This document shows, one piece after another, positions 35,043-46,523 of a stretch of 64,000 nucleotides of DNA. Source of the stretch: Linum tenue (lineage: Eukaryota; Streptophyta; Magnoliopsida; Malpighiales; Linaceae); NCBI GenBank assembly GCA_946122785.1, contig CAMGYJ010000008.1, forward strand, positions 58,882,877 to 58,946,876, read 5' to 3'. Every line of letters starts with the position of its first letter. The first letter of the stretch is position 1. The notes beneath the pieces are model-generated. The model was not told the DNA's origin, did not search any database, and saw only the letters and a list, made by a program, of their open reading frames with translations. The position numbers and the translations under genes were made by a program.

Positions 35043-35252
35043 TGGGCCGACTCCGACCAATTCATATAGGGCTGCCCAGCTAACCTGTGCGGCTTTTGAT
35101 ATCATTTTCAGCCCATCATCCTTATTTCCGTCTTTACCCTCCTCTCTTCGATTAGTAACGCAAAAACCCTAGTGGTGAAAACGTCAAACCACAAGGGCTA
35201 CCCATCCCCACAATCTTCCAATCCCTTACCTCATTTAAATACAGAACCCTAA
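35043..35252 (+). promoter_or_regulatory. RPL27A promoter with site II and telo-box motifs
   Basis: tgggcc (site II type) is at 35043-35048, a gcccat motif near 35112, telo-box-like aaaccctag at 35164-35172 and aaccctaa at 35245-35252, and a TATA-like tttaaata near 35234. The pairing of telo-box and site II elements is typical of plant ribosomal protein and growth-linked genes. Confidence 0.7.
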
Positions 35253-35344
35253 TCGCTCTCTCAAGCTCCCTTTCCGCCGCACGAGAACCCCCAACCACAA
35301 ATCACACAGATCCGCCTCTGTTTCCTCCGCCTCCGGGTAGAAAA

Positions 35345-35785
35345 ATGACCACTAGGTTCAAGAAGAACCGCAAGAAGAGAGGCCATGTCAGCGCCGGACA
35401 CGGTCGTATCGGCAAACATCGCAAGCATCCTGGTGGTCGCGGTAACGCCGGAGGTATGCACCACCACCGGATCCTGTTCGACAAGTACCATCCAGGCTAC
35501 TTCGGCAAGGTCGGTATGAGGTACTTCCACAAGCTGAAGAACAGGTTCTTCTGCCCGATCGTCAACATCGACAAGCTCTGGTCCATGGTTCCTCAGGAGG
35601 TGAAGGACAAGGCTGGAAAGGATGGCGCGCCGATGATTGATGTCACTCAGTTTGGTTACTTCAAGGTGCTCGGAAAGGGAGTCTTGCCGGACAACCAGCC
35701 TATCGTGGTGAAGGCGAAGCTCGTGTCCAAGACTGCGGAGAGGAAGATCAAGGAAGCCGGCGGAGCCGTTGTACTCACTGCCTGA
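35345..35785 (+). CDS. RPL27A: 60S ribosomal protein L27a (uL15 family), intronless, 146 residues
   Basis: Starts [20 protein letters not shown] and continues with [40 protein letters not shown] and [20 protein letters not shown], ending [16 protein letters not shown]. It is full length for plant L27a (about 146 residues), has no stop or frameshift, and has no intron, which is usual for this family in plants. The protein is a basic cytosolic large-subunit component with an N-terminal extension that contacts rRNA. Codon use is GC-rich, as in highly expressed genes. The ATG is the first in the frame and follows a leader with telo-box motifs. A convergent transporter gene ends about 1.2 kb downstream. 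Confidence 0.98.
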   Translation: MTTRFKKNRKKRGHVSAGHGRIGKHRKHPGGRGNAGGMHHHRILFDKYHPGYFGKVGMRYFHKLKNRFFCPIVNIDKLWSMVPQEVKDKAGKDGAPMIDVTQFGYFKVLGKGVLPDNQPIVVKAKLVSKTAERKIKEAGGAVVLTA

Positions 35786-36951
35786 AAATGGGTACTATTT
35801 TGCTAGGGTTTCTTCGCTTGTTATTTGAGATATAAGTTTTTGGAACCAGTATTAATGTTTTATTTACTTAGTGAAGTTTTTGGATGGGTTGAATTGTGGT
35901 ATGGATGATATTTGGTTTATGCAAAGATCTACATTCGAAATTATACTTGCTTGCCGTTGAATTCTGGGCTCTTGAAATGTGGTTGCTTGTACATGCCCTA
36001 GTTTGATTGGATTCATTCTGTAGGGTTTTGGATTGATCGATGATTGAAGCTCATTTTGACTTGACTAATGAGCAGTAGTTGTAGTTAGAGGATTCGGTCA
36101 TGAATTTGAATGGTTTTGTATGGAGTTGTATCGAATGCCAGATGTGATGTATATGAGATGTTAATTGGGGCGAAAGATGAATAAAGCAGTGGAAGCAATG
36201 TGGGTTGCTTAGGTCCTTTGGGAGATATGGCTTAATCTTATTCTCTGATAGCTTAGCCATCATTTTGGCTGATGAAGGTCGGTACAACCGGAGTGAGAAA
36301 ATGCTGAGTCTTGAGACTTGAGAATATGCAGAATAGTGTTCCAGGCAAGGTTTTCCTCTTGTTGGGGACGATAGTTGTTTGTATTAAGCAGTTGAGTGCA
36401 GTTACCTCTGCTTTATGTTAAAGCATGTTCCTCTGGTTTATGCTATAAAACCAAAACCGGGGTGTGATGGAAGAAATCTGAAATGGCTTGTACCACAGCT
36501 TTTTGGTCTGCAGGTTGTCGTTCATTGCTGGGTTTTGTACCTGGTTTAATACTTAATCCATCCATCGTTAGCAACCAATATTACTACACCCTTCTCTCAG
36601 TATGCCTTTTATCTGTGATTGTGCGTGAATTTGGTGGTAGTTCCCAGTGGCAGTTTATTTGCTTATATATCTCGTGATTTCGACGTTGTCCTGTGTGTTT
36701 CTGTCATTATGTTTTTATTTGAATTGTGATACCCGCAACAGCCAACATGCAATAGGCAAAGTTAATTATGTGTTGACTTTGCTGTGAAGTTTCGAGCAAA
36801 GATGAAGGAGAACCATATAACAAGGAGTAGTTATATGTTCTGGTTTTTGCCCAGGAATTGAGCACTGCCCAATCCCAGTAGCTTTAAAATGATAATAAAA
36901 TTTGTCCCTTTTGACGCTAAATTGCGGAAGATACTTGAAGCACATTTTATA
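35786..36951. other. RPL27A 3' UTR and intergenic gap between convergent genes
   Basis: Includes the 3' UTR of the L27a gene and, towards 36951, the expected 3' UTR of the transporter gene on the other strand. No further coding sequence was recognised. Confidence 0.5.
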
Positions 36952-39900
36952 TCAAGCGTTAGTCTCTTTGGTTGCTTCATCTCCTCCCCATCTTCTTATC
37001 CTTTCTTCAGCAGCAGAAGCCTGCATTTCCATAGCCCAAAACAATGCTTTTTGTTAGTATCTTTTCTAACTCCTGGACCAGATTGGTTTGCATCTCAAAT
37101 AACGAAAAACAACCAAGACTCACCTCTTTGTTCCAGTTGGTTCTGTAGACCATCCAGAAGAGAACCAGAGTCTGTAGTACTGTCCCTCCCAGCATCCCAT
37201 ACCAGATCCCCTGCAACATCCCAGAGTTAAAAAAAAGAAAAAACATCAACAAGTTCCCGATGCCAATATGATTGCTATGTCTATTTTCTTTGCTCTCAAG
37301 CAGCCCCCCTTACCGTGACACCCAGGTGTAGCACGTAGCCGAAAATTAGACCAATGGGAATCCCAAACGCGTAGTAGCAAGCAATGTTCACATATGCCAC
37401 TGCTGCTTGCCATCCTGCTCCAATGGCCACCCCTGAACCGAACAGAAGCAACAGCTCAGTATCACATTACAGCAGATCAGTTCTCATGGCAACAGCACCA
37501 AACGAAGTTCGAAGTAAAGCTTACCGGAGAGAACAGGTTGGACGTTGTTGATGATAATGGAGAGAGCTAACAATGGGGTGAGCGCCTTCACTAGTGCCTT
37601 GACGTCGGTATCACTGGAGAACAGAGCTGGGTACCCGTTTTTGGCAATGAAGAGGATAAGGGAGATTAGGAGTCCCGTCAGGAAGGAAGATATCACTGCT
37701 ACCACTAGCGAGAACCTTGCGGTTCTTGGATGGGCTGCTCCTAGTTCGTTCGACACCCTTACGCTGCACGAATGAGTCGAAGAAATGAAACAGCAAATCA
37801 CTTTGCTATGAACCCTTTCAGTAATTTTACATTTGGAATTCTCAAAATGTGGTTAAGAAAATGCTAACCTGATGGCTGCATTGATTCCCAGGGCCACCAT
37901 CACTGTCCACCCCAGTATATTCATGCTGCATAAACAAATTCCACAAAGAAGAAAAGGGGCAGACAGCACTATCAGCCAAGTTAAATACTATAAAAATCTT
38001 GACCATTTGGCTGGATGCAAACAGGGGCAGCGAATCTCCGGTCCAATTTTATCGTTTTGTTGTTTGTCCATCGAATTATCTGTCTCTATTCATCTAATTT
38101 CAGCATCAAGATGCAGCAAAAGCAGAACCCAAATTGGACTTCGATTGTCACATGAGTTACAGGTCAATATTTGTAGTCTCAGAGCCAGCTATCCGATAAG
38201 CACGCTTGTCGCAACCCGGCTAAGGTACTCAGTCATAAGCCAACTGCAAAAACATGTTCAAAGATGTTTGGCATGGTTGGATCAGATCGAGACGAGTGAT
38301 TTGCGATCGTTGGATGAATGTGGTGACAATTTATTACATCCAATCCAGCGATCACGAATCGGCTCCACGCGATCCAACAACTCCCAGCAAAATTGAGCAC
38401 CTTCTCACATATGCTCTGACTGTACTTGTAACGCTTGGCGTAACCATGGATACACGATAAGGCCAATTTATTTGGGAAATAGCCAAACTGACCTTATGGA
38501 CAAGGCATCGACAGCGACCTCTGCATTCTTCAGATACCCAGCAAAAAGGATCAAAGCCATAAAATACCAAACTTCCAAGCTGCAACCATAGGAAAAATGT
38601 TACAACTCCAAAAACACCAAACTCTTCCCCCGAATCCCAAATTAACCCCAAAAATCCCAAAATCTGACAAACCAGGTCCTCACCAGAGCATAACAGCCGA
38701 AGCAAGTGACAACCTGACGAACCCCCACAAATTCTGAAACGCCTTCCACGAAAACCCACTCCAGGCCTGCCCACAAGTCCCACTGAAGATGTAGAGAAGC
38801 TGAGCCACGACGATGAACCACCACGAGCCGTTGAGGACCACCGCGGCCCCCACCATCCCCCAGCCGAGCTTCAGCATCAGGAGCCAGCTGAAGAAAGTGT
38901 GGAGGACCAAGGCGACGGTGGAGATGACGGCCATGGCCATGATCTTGCTCTGAGACTGGAGGAACTTGGCGATGGGGAAGTTGACCGCGTAGGCGAACAG
39001 CTGTGGCAGCATGTAGATGGAGAAGGTCCCCGCGGCTCGGGAGATCTCCGGGGTCTGCCCGATCAGCTCGAGGAACGGCCCGGCGAAGATGTAGAGGAAG
39101 CTGAGGAGGAAGGCCGTCGTTGTGAGGATGACCCATGATCTCTGCATGTAGATTCCTAACATGTCCAGCTGTTTTGCTCCGTATGCTTGGCCGCAGAGTG
39201 TCTCCAGAGCACTCCCCATTCCAAGCTTACATTCATTGAGATGAGAGAAAGAGATGTCACCAACATCAATTAATTAAGTCTGAAGTGCTAAGTTCAGCTC
39301 TCTCGATTGCTTAAGTCAATATGATGGAACATGAATAGGATGACAATTCATGGTAATTTTATCGTAAACTCCTTGATTATGGGTAATGTATGAGGGAAGT
39401 ATATATATGAATTTGAGATTTAGTCGATGGGTTTGGGTTGTGTATAGATGGTCATTTACTTGAGATTGTTTCACTCACAAATACAAAATCGGTCCAATTT
39501 GTAAAACATAAAAAATTTATATATCAAAATGTAAGACAAAAAATTTTAGGTATTAAAATATAAATTTTCGATCGATATTTTAGGATTTGTATGCAAAAAA
39601 AGCTTAAATTAGGTACTAAATCTAAAGATCTATTAACTTTAGACATCAAACTGCAATCTTCACATGTGTATGAGTATAAAGTACAAATTCAAGCCCATTG
39701 ATTAAAAATCGAACCCAACCAAAATAAATGGGTATGTGCAAATTGCAATAAACTCATTAAACTTTACCCATTTACTCTGAATTTGGATTTCATAACTAAC
39801 CCAATCGAGTTGGATAAGGAAATACTCATGGATTTAACCAAATTTGTCATCCCTTTACTTGAATGATTAAATTTAAAATATTTAATCAGTCATATGAATT

Positions 39901-40541
39901 AATTGTGGATACGATAATTATTGATACCATAAGAAGGAGAGAAAAAACTACTTTATTGTGTCCTTCAATCATAATAATGAGGTTTTCATTTGAGCATACG
40001 TATCAGGAAGCACTGAGCCTTACATTAAACCTATATACAAGAAAAAATCTAGAAAGGGTAAAAGCGAGTTGGAAAAGAACAAAGTTTTGACTCTGACTTG
40101 GTGGCAATCACTTTCACCCTTAATTTGTGGAGAGGCCAAGTAGAAAAGAAAAGGGGGGAAATCATGAAGAAGCTAAGCTAGGGTGAAATAAATAATTTGT
40201 CAGAAAAGTACCATGGCACCAAAGGAGAAGCCAGCAATAACAGAGTTCTCGACAGAGATAGCAGCAAGCTCCAAGGTGCCAACATGGCCGGCGAGGACTT
40301 GGGTGACGGCTCCGAGCGAGTACTGGCACAAGGTGGTGAAAACTGCCGGGCCGGCAAGGTACCACAGCTTCTTGGACTCTGCACAGAACTCTGTGTAGAA
40401 ATCCTGAAGGCCGTTGATGGGCTGGATGTCTTCTGCGTCAGCTGTAAAAGAAGGTGATGATGATAAAGGAGGAATCGGGTCTTGCTGCTGCTGTATGTTA
40501 TCGTTTGGAGCAAGAAGAAATGGCTGCTTGGATTCCTCCAT
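36952..40541 (-). CDS. DTX30-like: MATE/DTX multidrug-and-toxin extrusion transporter, eight exons, 509 residues
   Basis: Exons on the minus strand are 40541-40212, 39225-38684, 38579-38493, 37925-37869, 37763-37525, 37432-37314, 37210-37124 and 37020-36952. All introns are GT/AG, the phases agree, and the joined frame is exactly 510 codons including the stop, with no lesion. The N-terminus (MEESKQPFLLAPNDN) is cytosolic, followed by FYTEFCAESKKLWYLAGPAV and the MATE signature regions LGMGSALETLCGQAYGAKQL, LPQLFAYAVNFPIAKFLQSQ, SLASAVMLCLEVWY, ISVRVSNELGAAHPRTARF and NNVQPVLSGVAIGAGWQA. Twelve hydrophobic segments are expected from the family. The C-terminus is NWNKEASAAEERIRRWGG. The best match I recall is the Arabidopsis DTX29/30/33 group, with strong agreement in FYTEF, SKKLWYLAGP and the exon-2 block. 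These proteins are cation-coupled exporters of organic solutes; the substrate here is unknown. The ATG is the first in the frame. Intron 1 (39226-40211) holds MITE-like repeat sequence. Confidence 0.95.
39410..39860. repeat. Dispersed repeat inside intron 1 of the transporter gene
   Basis: A block with 'gagatttagt.gatg' followed by 'aaaattttaggta' phrases recurs at 41515-41710 and, in part, at 61130-61265. It ends near a ttgtcatccct hAT-like terminus at about 39850, and a related block lies at 34180-34300. It looks like an old non-autonomous element. Confidence 0.5.
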
Positions 40542-41110
40542 CGAAAGGAAGAGAGGGTATAGGGGTTCTGGAGGAGAGGAGTCTTTTTTTCTTCTTCTTC
40601 TTTCTTTTGGGTCTGTCTGAAAGTTCGGTTTTAAGGAGTGGAAAGGAGAAAGGGAGGAGGGTGTATTTTTTTGTTTGTAAAATGAATAGACATGTTTCAG
40701 AGATTTGTCCTTTTTTTTTCTTCTTCTTGTAATGGGCTAATGGCTTGAAAACTATATTTTTCTAAATTGTTGGGTTTTAGCCTTTTGTCTTTTGGGGGGT
40801 GTCCATCATCATTGGCAGTAATTATTAACCTTTTCTCTACTTAATTGTTTTATTAGTGCTTGGAATTTAGTTTCTAGCCACTTGCAAACAATGAGAAATT
40901 CACAAATTCATTGTTAAAGAAATTCATTATACTTTCGCTTCATTGCATTACTTAGTTGTTGTCATATATTTACATCCGAGAACTTTCATGGTTAATTATA
41001 TACGGTTCTTTCGTAATTACGCTGCACATTGTACCTCCATTTTAGTGCACTACATCAACACAAGAATTGACAAATAAGTAAATAACCCCCTAAGAAAAAT
41101 AAAAGATATA

Positions 41111-41450
41111 GGATAATGTCTATTTTTTATCCAAACTTTTTTTATATTCTTTTATATTATACAAACCTATTAAAATGCTATTAATTAGCCAAATCTTTCG
41201 TAATGCATTAAAATATTAGCCATTTTTACGTTATCATTAATAATTTTGTAACTCTTTTCTTTGTCAAAATACTAAAATTTTGCAATGTTGACCTTCATGT
41301 GTCTTTTTCAAGTCAGTATCATGTTGCCAAGTCAATATTACTAACAAAATTGCTAACTGGAAGTTAACATTTGACTAATTCGTAGTATTTTGATAGGTTT
41401 GGATAATATAAAAGAATATGAAAAAGGTTTGGATAAAAATAGACATTACC
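41111..41450. mobile_element. Mutator-type MITE (family A), 340 bp
   Basis: Inverted ends ggataatgtctattttt and aaaaatagacattacc, with the atccaaacc/ggtttggat arms continuing inward. Flanking 9-mers aaagatata (41102-41110) and aaaaatata (41451-41459) differ at one base, fitting a 9-bp Mutator-size duplication. No ORF. Confidence 0.8.
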
Positions 41451-42253
41451 AAAAATATATGATATCCATAACTCGAATATATATGAGTTTTTTCATCTAA
41501 ACAAAGAATATATATGAGTTTGAGATTTAGTAGATGAGATTGGGTTGGGTATGGATGCCATTTACTTGAGGTTGCGTTAATTACACATACATAACTCTTG
41601 TAAACCATACAAAAATTTAGGTATGAAAATGCAATACACAAAAATTTTAGGTACTAAAGTAATTTTCCATCCATATTTTAAGACATATGCAAAAGGAGTT
41701 TAAATTAGGGGTGATAATGATTGTTATGAAGTCTCTCTGCTTTCATGCCAACAAACTCTTGTAGTAGTTAACTTGTGAACTTTAGAGATTAAGGTGGATA
41801 TTTCATTTTACAAGCAAAGAAGAGCCCCAAGTTTGAACTTTCCACTTGGCATGGACATCGAGCTCTGGATTACTTGTGCATTGCGTTCGGTTCACAACCT
41901 TAATTAAGGTTAATCATCCTAGATTTGTTTTTATTAAATGGAGGTGGGAAGAACCAGCCTACAGTTAATCATCCTAGATGGAGATGCATCTGTCTGTCTA
42001 CTAGTATTTGTTCAGTTAATCACTTATTTCCGCACACTTTCAACTCAAATCATCCTTCACCCAACTGCACTATAGTTTCTGCACGTAATTACATGGATCT
42101 GCCAATTGTCCTCTTCGTGTTCATCCGAAATACTGATGTAGCGTTTTGTAATATCTGCAGACTTAAGGTATTTGGGGATTGGATATAGTGCCCACCTTAT
42201 AGTGGCGCGGTAAACTGGTGATCATGGCGACAATTAAAGAGAAAATTGAGTAT
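41451..42253. other. Intergenic, repeat-derived
   Basis: Holds the second copy of the intron-1 repeat (41515-41710). The rest has no recognisable coding sequence. Confidence 0.4.
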
Positions 42254-43120
42254 TTTGAATTTGGGTTAATATCTTATTTGGCTCGAAGTTTGGTGTAACC
42301 GTGTAAGTGACAGGTTTGTACAGATTTTTCCAATAAGATATTTATGGCCAAATTTTGAAACTATTGCACAAATATGGCCCGAGATTTTTTTTGATTATTT
42401 CGTTAGTGACTCAACATCTAGGGCTGAAGTGGCAGTGATGTGGCTTCCATGTCATTTATTTATGCTAAAAAATTCAAAAATAAATAATAACAAATAAAAT
42501 AAAAATAAATAACATAAAATTTTGGATTCCTCTCTATCGACTCTCTTATCTTCTTCTTCCTTCTCTCCCTCTATCTTTCCCGTCCACAAGCGCCATCAAC
42601 TTCCCCCTCTGTCGCGATCGTCGTCCCCTCATATTCCACTTCTTCGTTGTCGTCCTCATCAAGATCGACGAATTCGGGTCCGATTCAGGTTGGGGAGAAG
42701 TGGAGGGAGCTGCAAGGAGAGAAAAACAACTAGTGGGGGTTCGTCTTCTCCCTCGAATTTCATCTTCTCCCTTGAATCGATCTGGAGGAAAATCGAAAGC
42801 AAGGGGAAGTTAGCAGTTGGAGATCTGAGGCCAACGATTTCTTCTCTCCTCGCCGTCCGTTGCACCACCTATCCGCCAGCGATTGTGGTGCAGAGGTCAT
42901 CGACGCGATTCCTCTTCCTCTTGTTGGACTGTTGAGCTTCGCCCGCGTGGACATTCTGCAAAAATTTTATGGAGAGGGAAGGAGAGAGCTTTCTTTAGAA
43001 GAATGAAATGAAGGCAGCTGGAGGGGGCATGACAGCGGCATCGAAGAGTTGTCGGCCGCCACCGGTAGCCTTGGGAAGAGAGGGGGTGGGAAATGGGGGG
43101 TTAGCTAGCTAGGGAATGGA
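42254..43120. other. One-ended MULE-like sequence with unrecognised ORF
   Basis: Starts gggttaatatcttatttgg, a MULE-like terminus similar in style to the two Pack-MULEs, followed by a purine/pyrimidine-biased section with an open frame at 42522-42935 (MDSSLSTLLSSSSFSPSIFP) that has no recognisable domain. No right-hand inverted partner was found, so the nature is uncertain. Confidence 0.35.
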
Positions 43121-43821
43121 TAAATCATTATTGATGGATGGATGAAGGTCAAATAATAGGGGTAGAAGAAGGCAAGATTGGTGAAGGTCAAACATTCACA
43201 TGTCGTTTGCTTGAAGGTTTCCATGATGGATTTGGGCATGGAAACCCATCCATAATGGATTTGCACTAAAAACCATTGTTTGCATGAGAGAATTAGCAAA
43301 ATGAAATCTGTGGGGCCCACGAACTTTGGGGCTCCAAATCCGTGGGCCCCATGGACTAGAAGGTTCTAGCTATTGAGGTGGGTTTCCATCATGGATTGAA
43401 GTCCATGATGTGTATTTACACTCGTGTCCCTTCATATTTTGTTATTATCAGCCGTGCCCTTTTGTTTCCTTTCCGAAAATTTGGCAGATAAAAGGCGAAG
43501 CTTCTGTTTGCGAGCCGCAAGGGAAAATTGCGAGGGAAAATAATTGACTAAAATAACTCAAGAGAAAGGAAGTCGAATCCTCTAATAGAGAAGTTTCGCC
43601 TCGTCATCTTCGATCTTCTCCTCCGTTGCTATCATCGATCTTCACCTCCGTCGCTGCAACCAGGTATGCTTTCTGTGGGCGTGATGTTGCAACATCTACT
43701 CCAACACTAGATGATGACGTGTTTGCAGCTTTGGTTAAGGTAATTTATTACATATAAGTTCACATGGTCTTTGTATATATGTATTGTTAGTCATTATCAT
43801 CTGAACACAAGTGCTTCATTG
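43121..43821. other. Possible upstream part of the Myb/SANT-like gene and a foldback repeat
   Basis: Around 43215-43410 short inverted segments (atggaaaccca and tgggtttccat) form an imperfect foldback. A stretch near 43690-43740 (tggcatgat..gcagctttggttaag followed by gtaattt) could be a short exon with a GT donor leading to the exon at 43822. Confidence 0.35.
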
Positions 43822-44435
43822 TAGGTTTGCTCAAACACAAAAATATGAACAAAAAGCCTTTCTTATTTTATAATGACATTTTGAAATTGTTTGGGAAGGT
43901 TGGACCTGCAAATGGAAGGAAGACTGTTGGTCTGACCAATGATGTTCACTCCCAAATGGTCGAGTACCTGCATTTTTTTGACTTGGATGGGCTTCAGATG
44001 GAGAGTGTAAAGAGGTTAGTGGAGGATTTGATAAATGAAGGGATTGAGAGTCAGAGGGTCACTCATCCATCTCCAACAGTTGTGCCTCCATCTCTAGCTG
44101 TTGTTCATCCAGGACAAGGGAGCAATAAGAGGGCTAAGAAGATAGAGAGTAAGATGGATGATGCTATTGCTGCTGTAGCTCAGAAATTATGTGGGTTGAA
44201 GCATGTCATATCCAAGGCACTTGATGCTCTAGGCACCATTTTAAAAGACCGCGAGGAAGACACTAGAAAGGAAGTTGCATTGATGGTTGAGATTGGGAAA
44301 ATAGAAGGTCTGCAACGCTGCCAAGGGCTAGATGCTGCTATGTCATTAGTTGAGAATGATCGCAAGATAAGACTTTTCTCCACTCTTGATAATGAGGAGG
44401 ATCAGAAGTACTTCATTCACAACTTATTGCGTTGA
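43822..44435 (+). pseudogene. C-terminal exon of a Myb/SANT-like DNA-binding protein gene
   Basis: A clean 3' exon begins after an AG acceptor (cattgtag) at 43821. It reads LKHKNMNKKPFLFYNDILKL, then FGKVGPANGRKTVGLTNDV, a linker, and a helical C-terminus (KLCGLKHVISKALDALGTIL, then EIGKIEGLQRCQGLDAAMSL and KIRLFSTLDNEEDQKYFIHN). This matches the region after the Myb/SANT-like domain in plant proteins that accompany PIF/Harbinger transposases or derive from them. The DNA-binding domain itself is not visible upstream, so this is probably a fragment. The ATG at 43827 is inside the exon and is not a proven start. Confidence 0.6.
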
Positions 44436-44886
44436 GAAGTGCTGACTCATGGGAGCTATTAGCTATAGTATGTAGTATCGTTCATAGTATATTGTGACGT
44501 ATATATGTATGGAGGATTGTGCATTTTGAACAGAACACATATAGTATGGATAGCATGCAAATGTTAAAGAAGGAGGTCGATTATGTTGGAAAATTTCCAA
44601 GTCATTCCTATATGTGTCGAAGAATTGGCTATGTACTTAGTTTAAGTTGTATATGTCTGACTTATTAATATATGCTACAATCTTTGTATTTTCACTTCCC
44701 TAATTACAAAAACAGAAGCGACAATGCCAAAATGGCTATTGCAGGACGTGCTAAATACTGAATGATCACAAACTCTACTATCCAAGTATGCAAACTTGTG
44801 GGTTGATCCGTGATATGCAGAAAGCAGTATCAAAGCTATCTAGAGAACTATCTGCAGAAGCCAAATTCATGAATCAAAGCACCTCA

Positions 44887-45308
44887 TTTCATTACTCCTT
44901 AAATCTTCCATTACACAACTCTGCTTCTCATTAACAAGTCTATTGGGATCACTTTAATGGAGCACAAAATTGCAGCACTTAGCAGCCCTGGATTCTAATT
45001 TGAAACACCCATATAGTCATTAGAGCTTTGAACTCCCAACCTCCAAGTGGTCCAACCTCAACTTAATCGAATTAATGGCAACAACTATCTCTTCGTATTT
45101 CATTACTCCTTAAATCTTCCATTACACAACTCTGCTTCTCATTAACAAGTCTATTGGGATCACTTTAATGGAGCACAAAATTGTAGCACTTAGAAGCCGT
45201 GGATTCTAATTTGAAACACCCATATAGTCATTAGAGCTTTGAACTCCCAACCTCCAAGTGGTCCAACCTCAACTTAATCGAATTAATGGCAACAACTATA
45301 TCTTCGTA
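44887..45308. repeat. Tandem duplication, two copies of 211 bp
   Basis: 44887-45097 and 45098-45308 are near-identical direct repeats with about four substitutions. The right copy contains the last 26 codons of the GRF zinc-finger gene plus its 3' flank, so the 3' end of that gene has been duplicated. Confidence 0.92.
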
Positions 45309-45747
45309 GCATGATATCATATTCTTGCTTTTAATTCTAGCATCAACACTATGCTTGGATACTCTGTCTAATTCAACACGAAGATCTGCATTCTCCAACT
45401 GCAAATTCGAAACCATTTCACCAAGTCTTTTCGTCATTGTATAATGCAGCTCTAATGTCGTGCCATTCAAAATCATCACAAGGTTCCTTCTACTGTGTCC
45501 ACAAACATGCTACGAGTCACTAGCTCAAACAAGACAAACTAATTCACTTAACAAACAAAGCTTTGAACAAAATTACTGAAACTCAAACCTTAGAACCGAA
45601 CAGTGGACAACCAAAATTTATCCGATTCGGGTTGTCAACAGTATGTGAAATTCTTCGAGAAGCTCTCAGCCCGCAACCGCATAATACCTCTTCATCCACG
45701 TAATAGAATGCATCAACCACTTTCTGCCCCTTTCCCTCGCTGGCCAT
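45231..45747 (-). CDS. Small GRF-type zinc-finger protein, two exons, 145 residues
   Basis: Exon 1 is 45747-45589 and exon 2 is 45509-45231, joined by a GT/AG intron in phase 0. The first exon has CGCGLRASRRISHTVDNPNR and FGCPLFGSK, and the second starts HVCGHSRRNLV. Together they make a C-x-C-G ... N-x-x-R ... G-C-P ... C pattern like the GRF zinc finger, which binds nucleic acid in other proteins. The last Cys context (VCGH) differs from the usual C-x-x-F-x-W. A heptad-like helix follows (MTKRLGEMVSNLQLENADLR, then a second helix), suggesting a coiled coil. The start MASEGKG at 45747 was chosen over the upstream in-frame Met at 45807 because it resembles family starts. Plants hold many such small genes, often near transposons. 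The function is unknown. Confidence 0.7.
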
Positions 45748-45809
45748 GATAGCCTCTCTCGAATTAAGAAAAACAAACAGAGAAGTTGGAGCATAATGTT
45801 GGGACAAAC

Positions 45810-46292
45810 CTTCTACACCTACACATCACAAATGATACAGTTGCTGGATCTAATCAACCAAATAGAGTATAGACAGAGATTCAAAAAAAATAAAAAGAGC
45901 AAATGAAGAGCTGGGTTCCAAATCCCACCTGATTGCTGCAGTAGTTGTTGGAGCCCGTCGACTCGCTAACAAAGTGGAGTTCGCAGGTAGAAAGATGTTG
46001 TCGGCGGAAATGAGATTCCAATACATCGGAAAGAGTTCTCGATCTGCAAAGGCAGCTCGTGGGAAAAGAGAGAATGAGAAAGAAACATCTTTGTGGGCTA
46101 CAATTGGTGTGTGGAACCCATAAAACAAATAACTGCTAATAAGGCAATAAGGTCATTTCACTTTATATCCTACAAATCTAATTAAACACAATCCATAATA
46201 AAATCCATGATACAAACAATAGTTTTTCAGAAGTCCATAATGAACCCAAAACCCTAATAAGTCCAAGGTTTTGGAAAACCCAAGTTTTATCA
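45810..46292. other. Unassigned sequence
   Basis: Upstream of the GRF gene on its strand and upstream of the copia-related LTR on the other. No recognisable coding sequence. Confidence 0.35.
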
Positions 46293-46470
46293 TGTTATGG
46301 GACAATCCAAGTACCACATCAGTAATACAAGGGAAGGAACCCTTGTATATTAGTGTCCACCTAGCCCAATTAGTACGAGGCCTTTTGGGGAGGACACCCA
46401 AGAGTAAAACCATGCGGGCTTGGCCCTAAGCGGACAATATCGTACTAATTGAGCACCCCCGGTTATGACA
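46293..46470 (+). repeat. Short LTR-like sequence (178 bp) abutting a copia primer site
   Basis: Starts tgttatgggaca and ends ggttatgaca (TG...CA), with a core (gaggccttttggggaggac, then gggcttggccctaagcggac) that I recall from small plant LTRs. It lies directly before a tRNA-Met primer site. It shows no similarity by eye to the 3' LTR at 50506-50863 of the following copia element. Confidence 0.55.
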
Positions 46471-46472
46471 AG

Positions 46473-46484
46473 TGGTATCAAAGC
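46473..46484 (+). other. Primer binding site, tRNA-Met type (one mismatch)
   Basis: tggtatcaaagc differs by one base from the standard tggtatcagagc. It lies two bases after the LTR-like end. Confidence 0.8.
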
Positions 46485-46523
46485 CGCGGCTGGAAATCAG
46501 GCTAGGGTTTTCGATTAAGAAGA

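Noticed and set aside
38899..39136. Plus-strand frame rich in Asp/Glu inside the MATE gene
   Set aside because: It is antisense to exon 2 of the transporter and follows its codon pattern.
42522..42935. Ser-rich frame of 137 codons
   Set aside because: No domain, compositional bias, and not clearly tied to any exon structure; left as part of an uncertain MULE-like segment.
46293..46470. Cassandra-type TRIM with a 5S rRNA-like segment
   Set aside because: The sequence does not match the conserved 5S internal control region, so the assignment is not supported.
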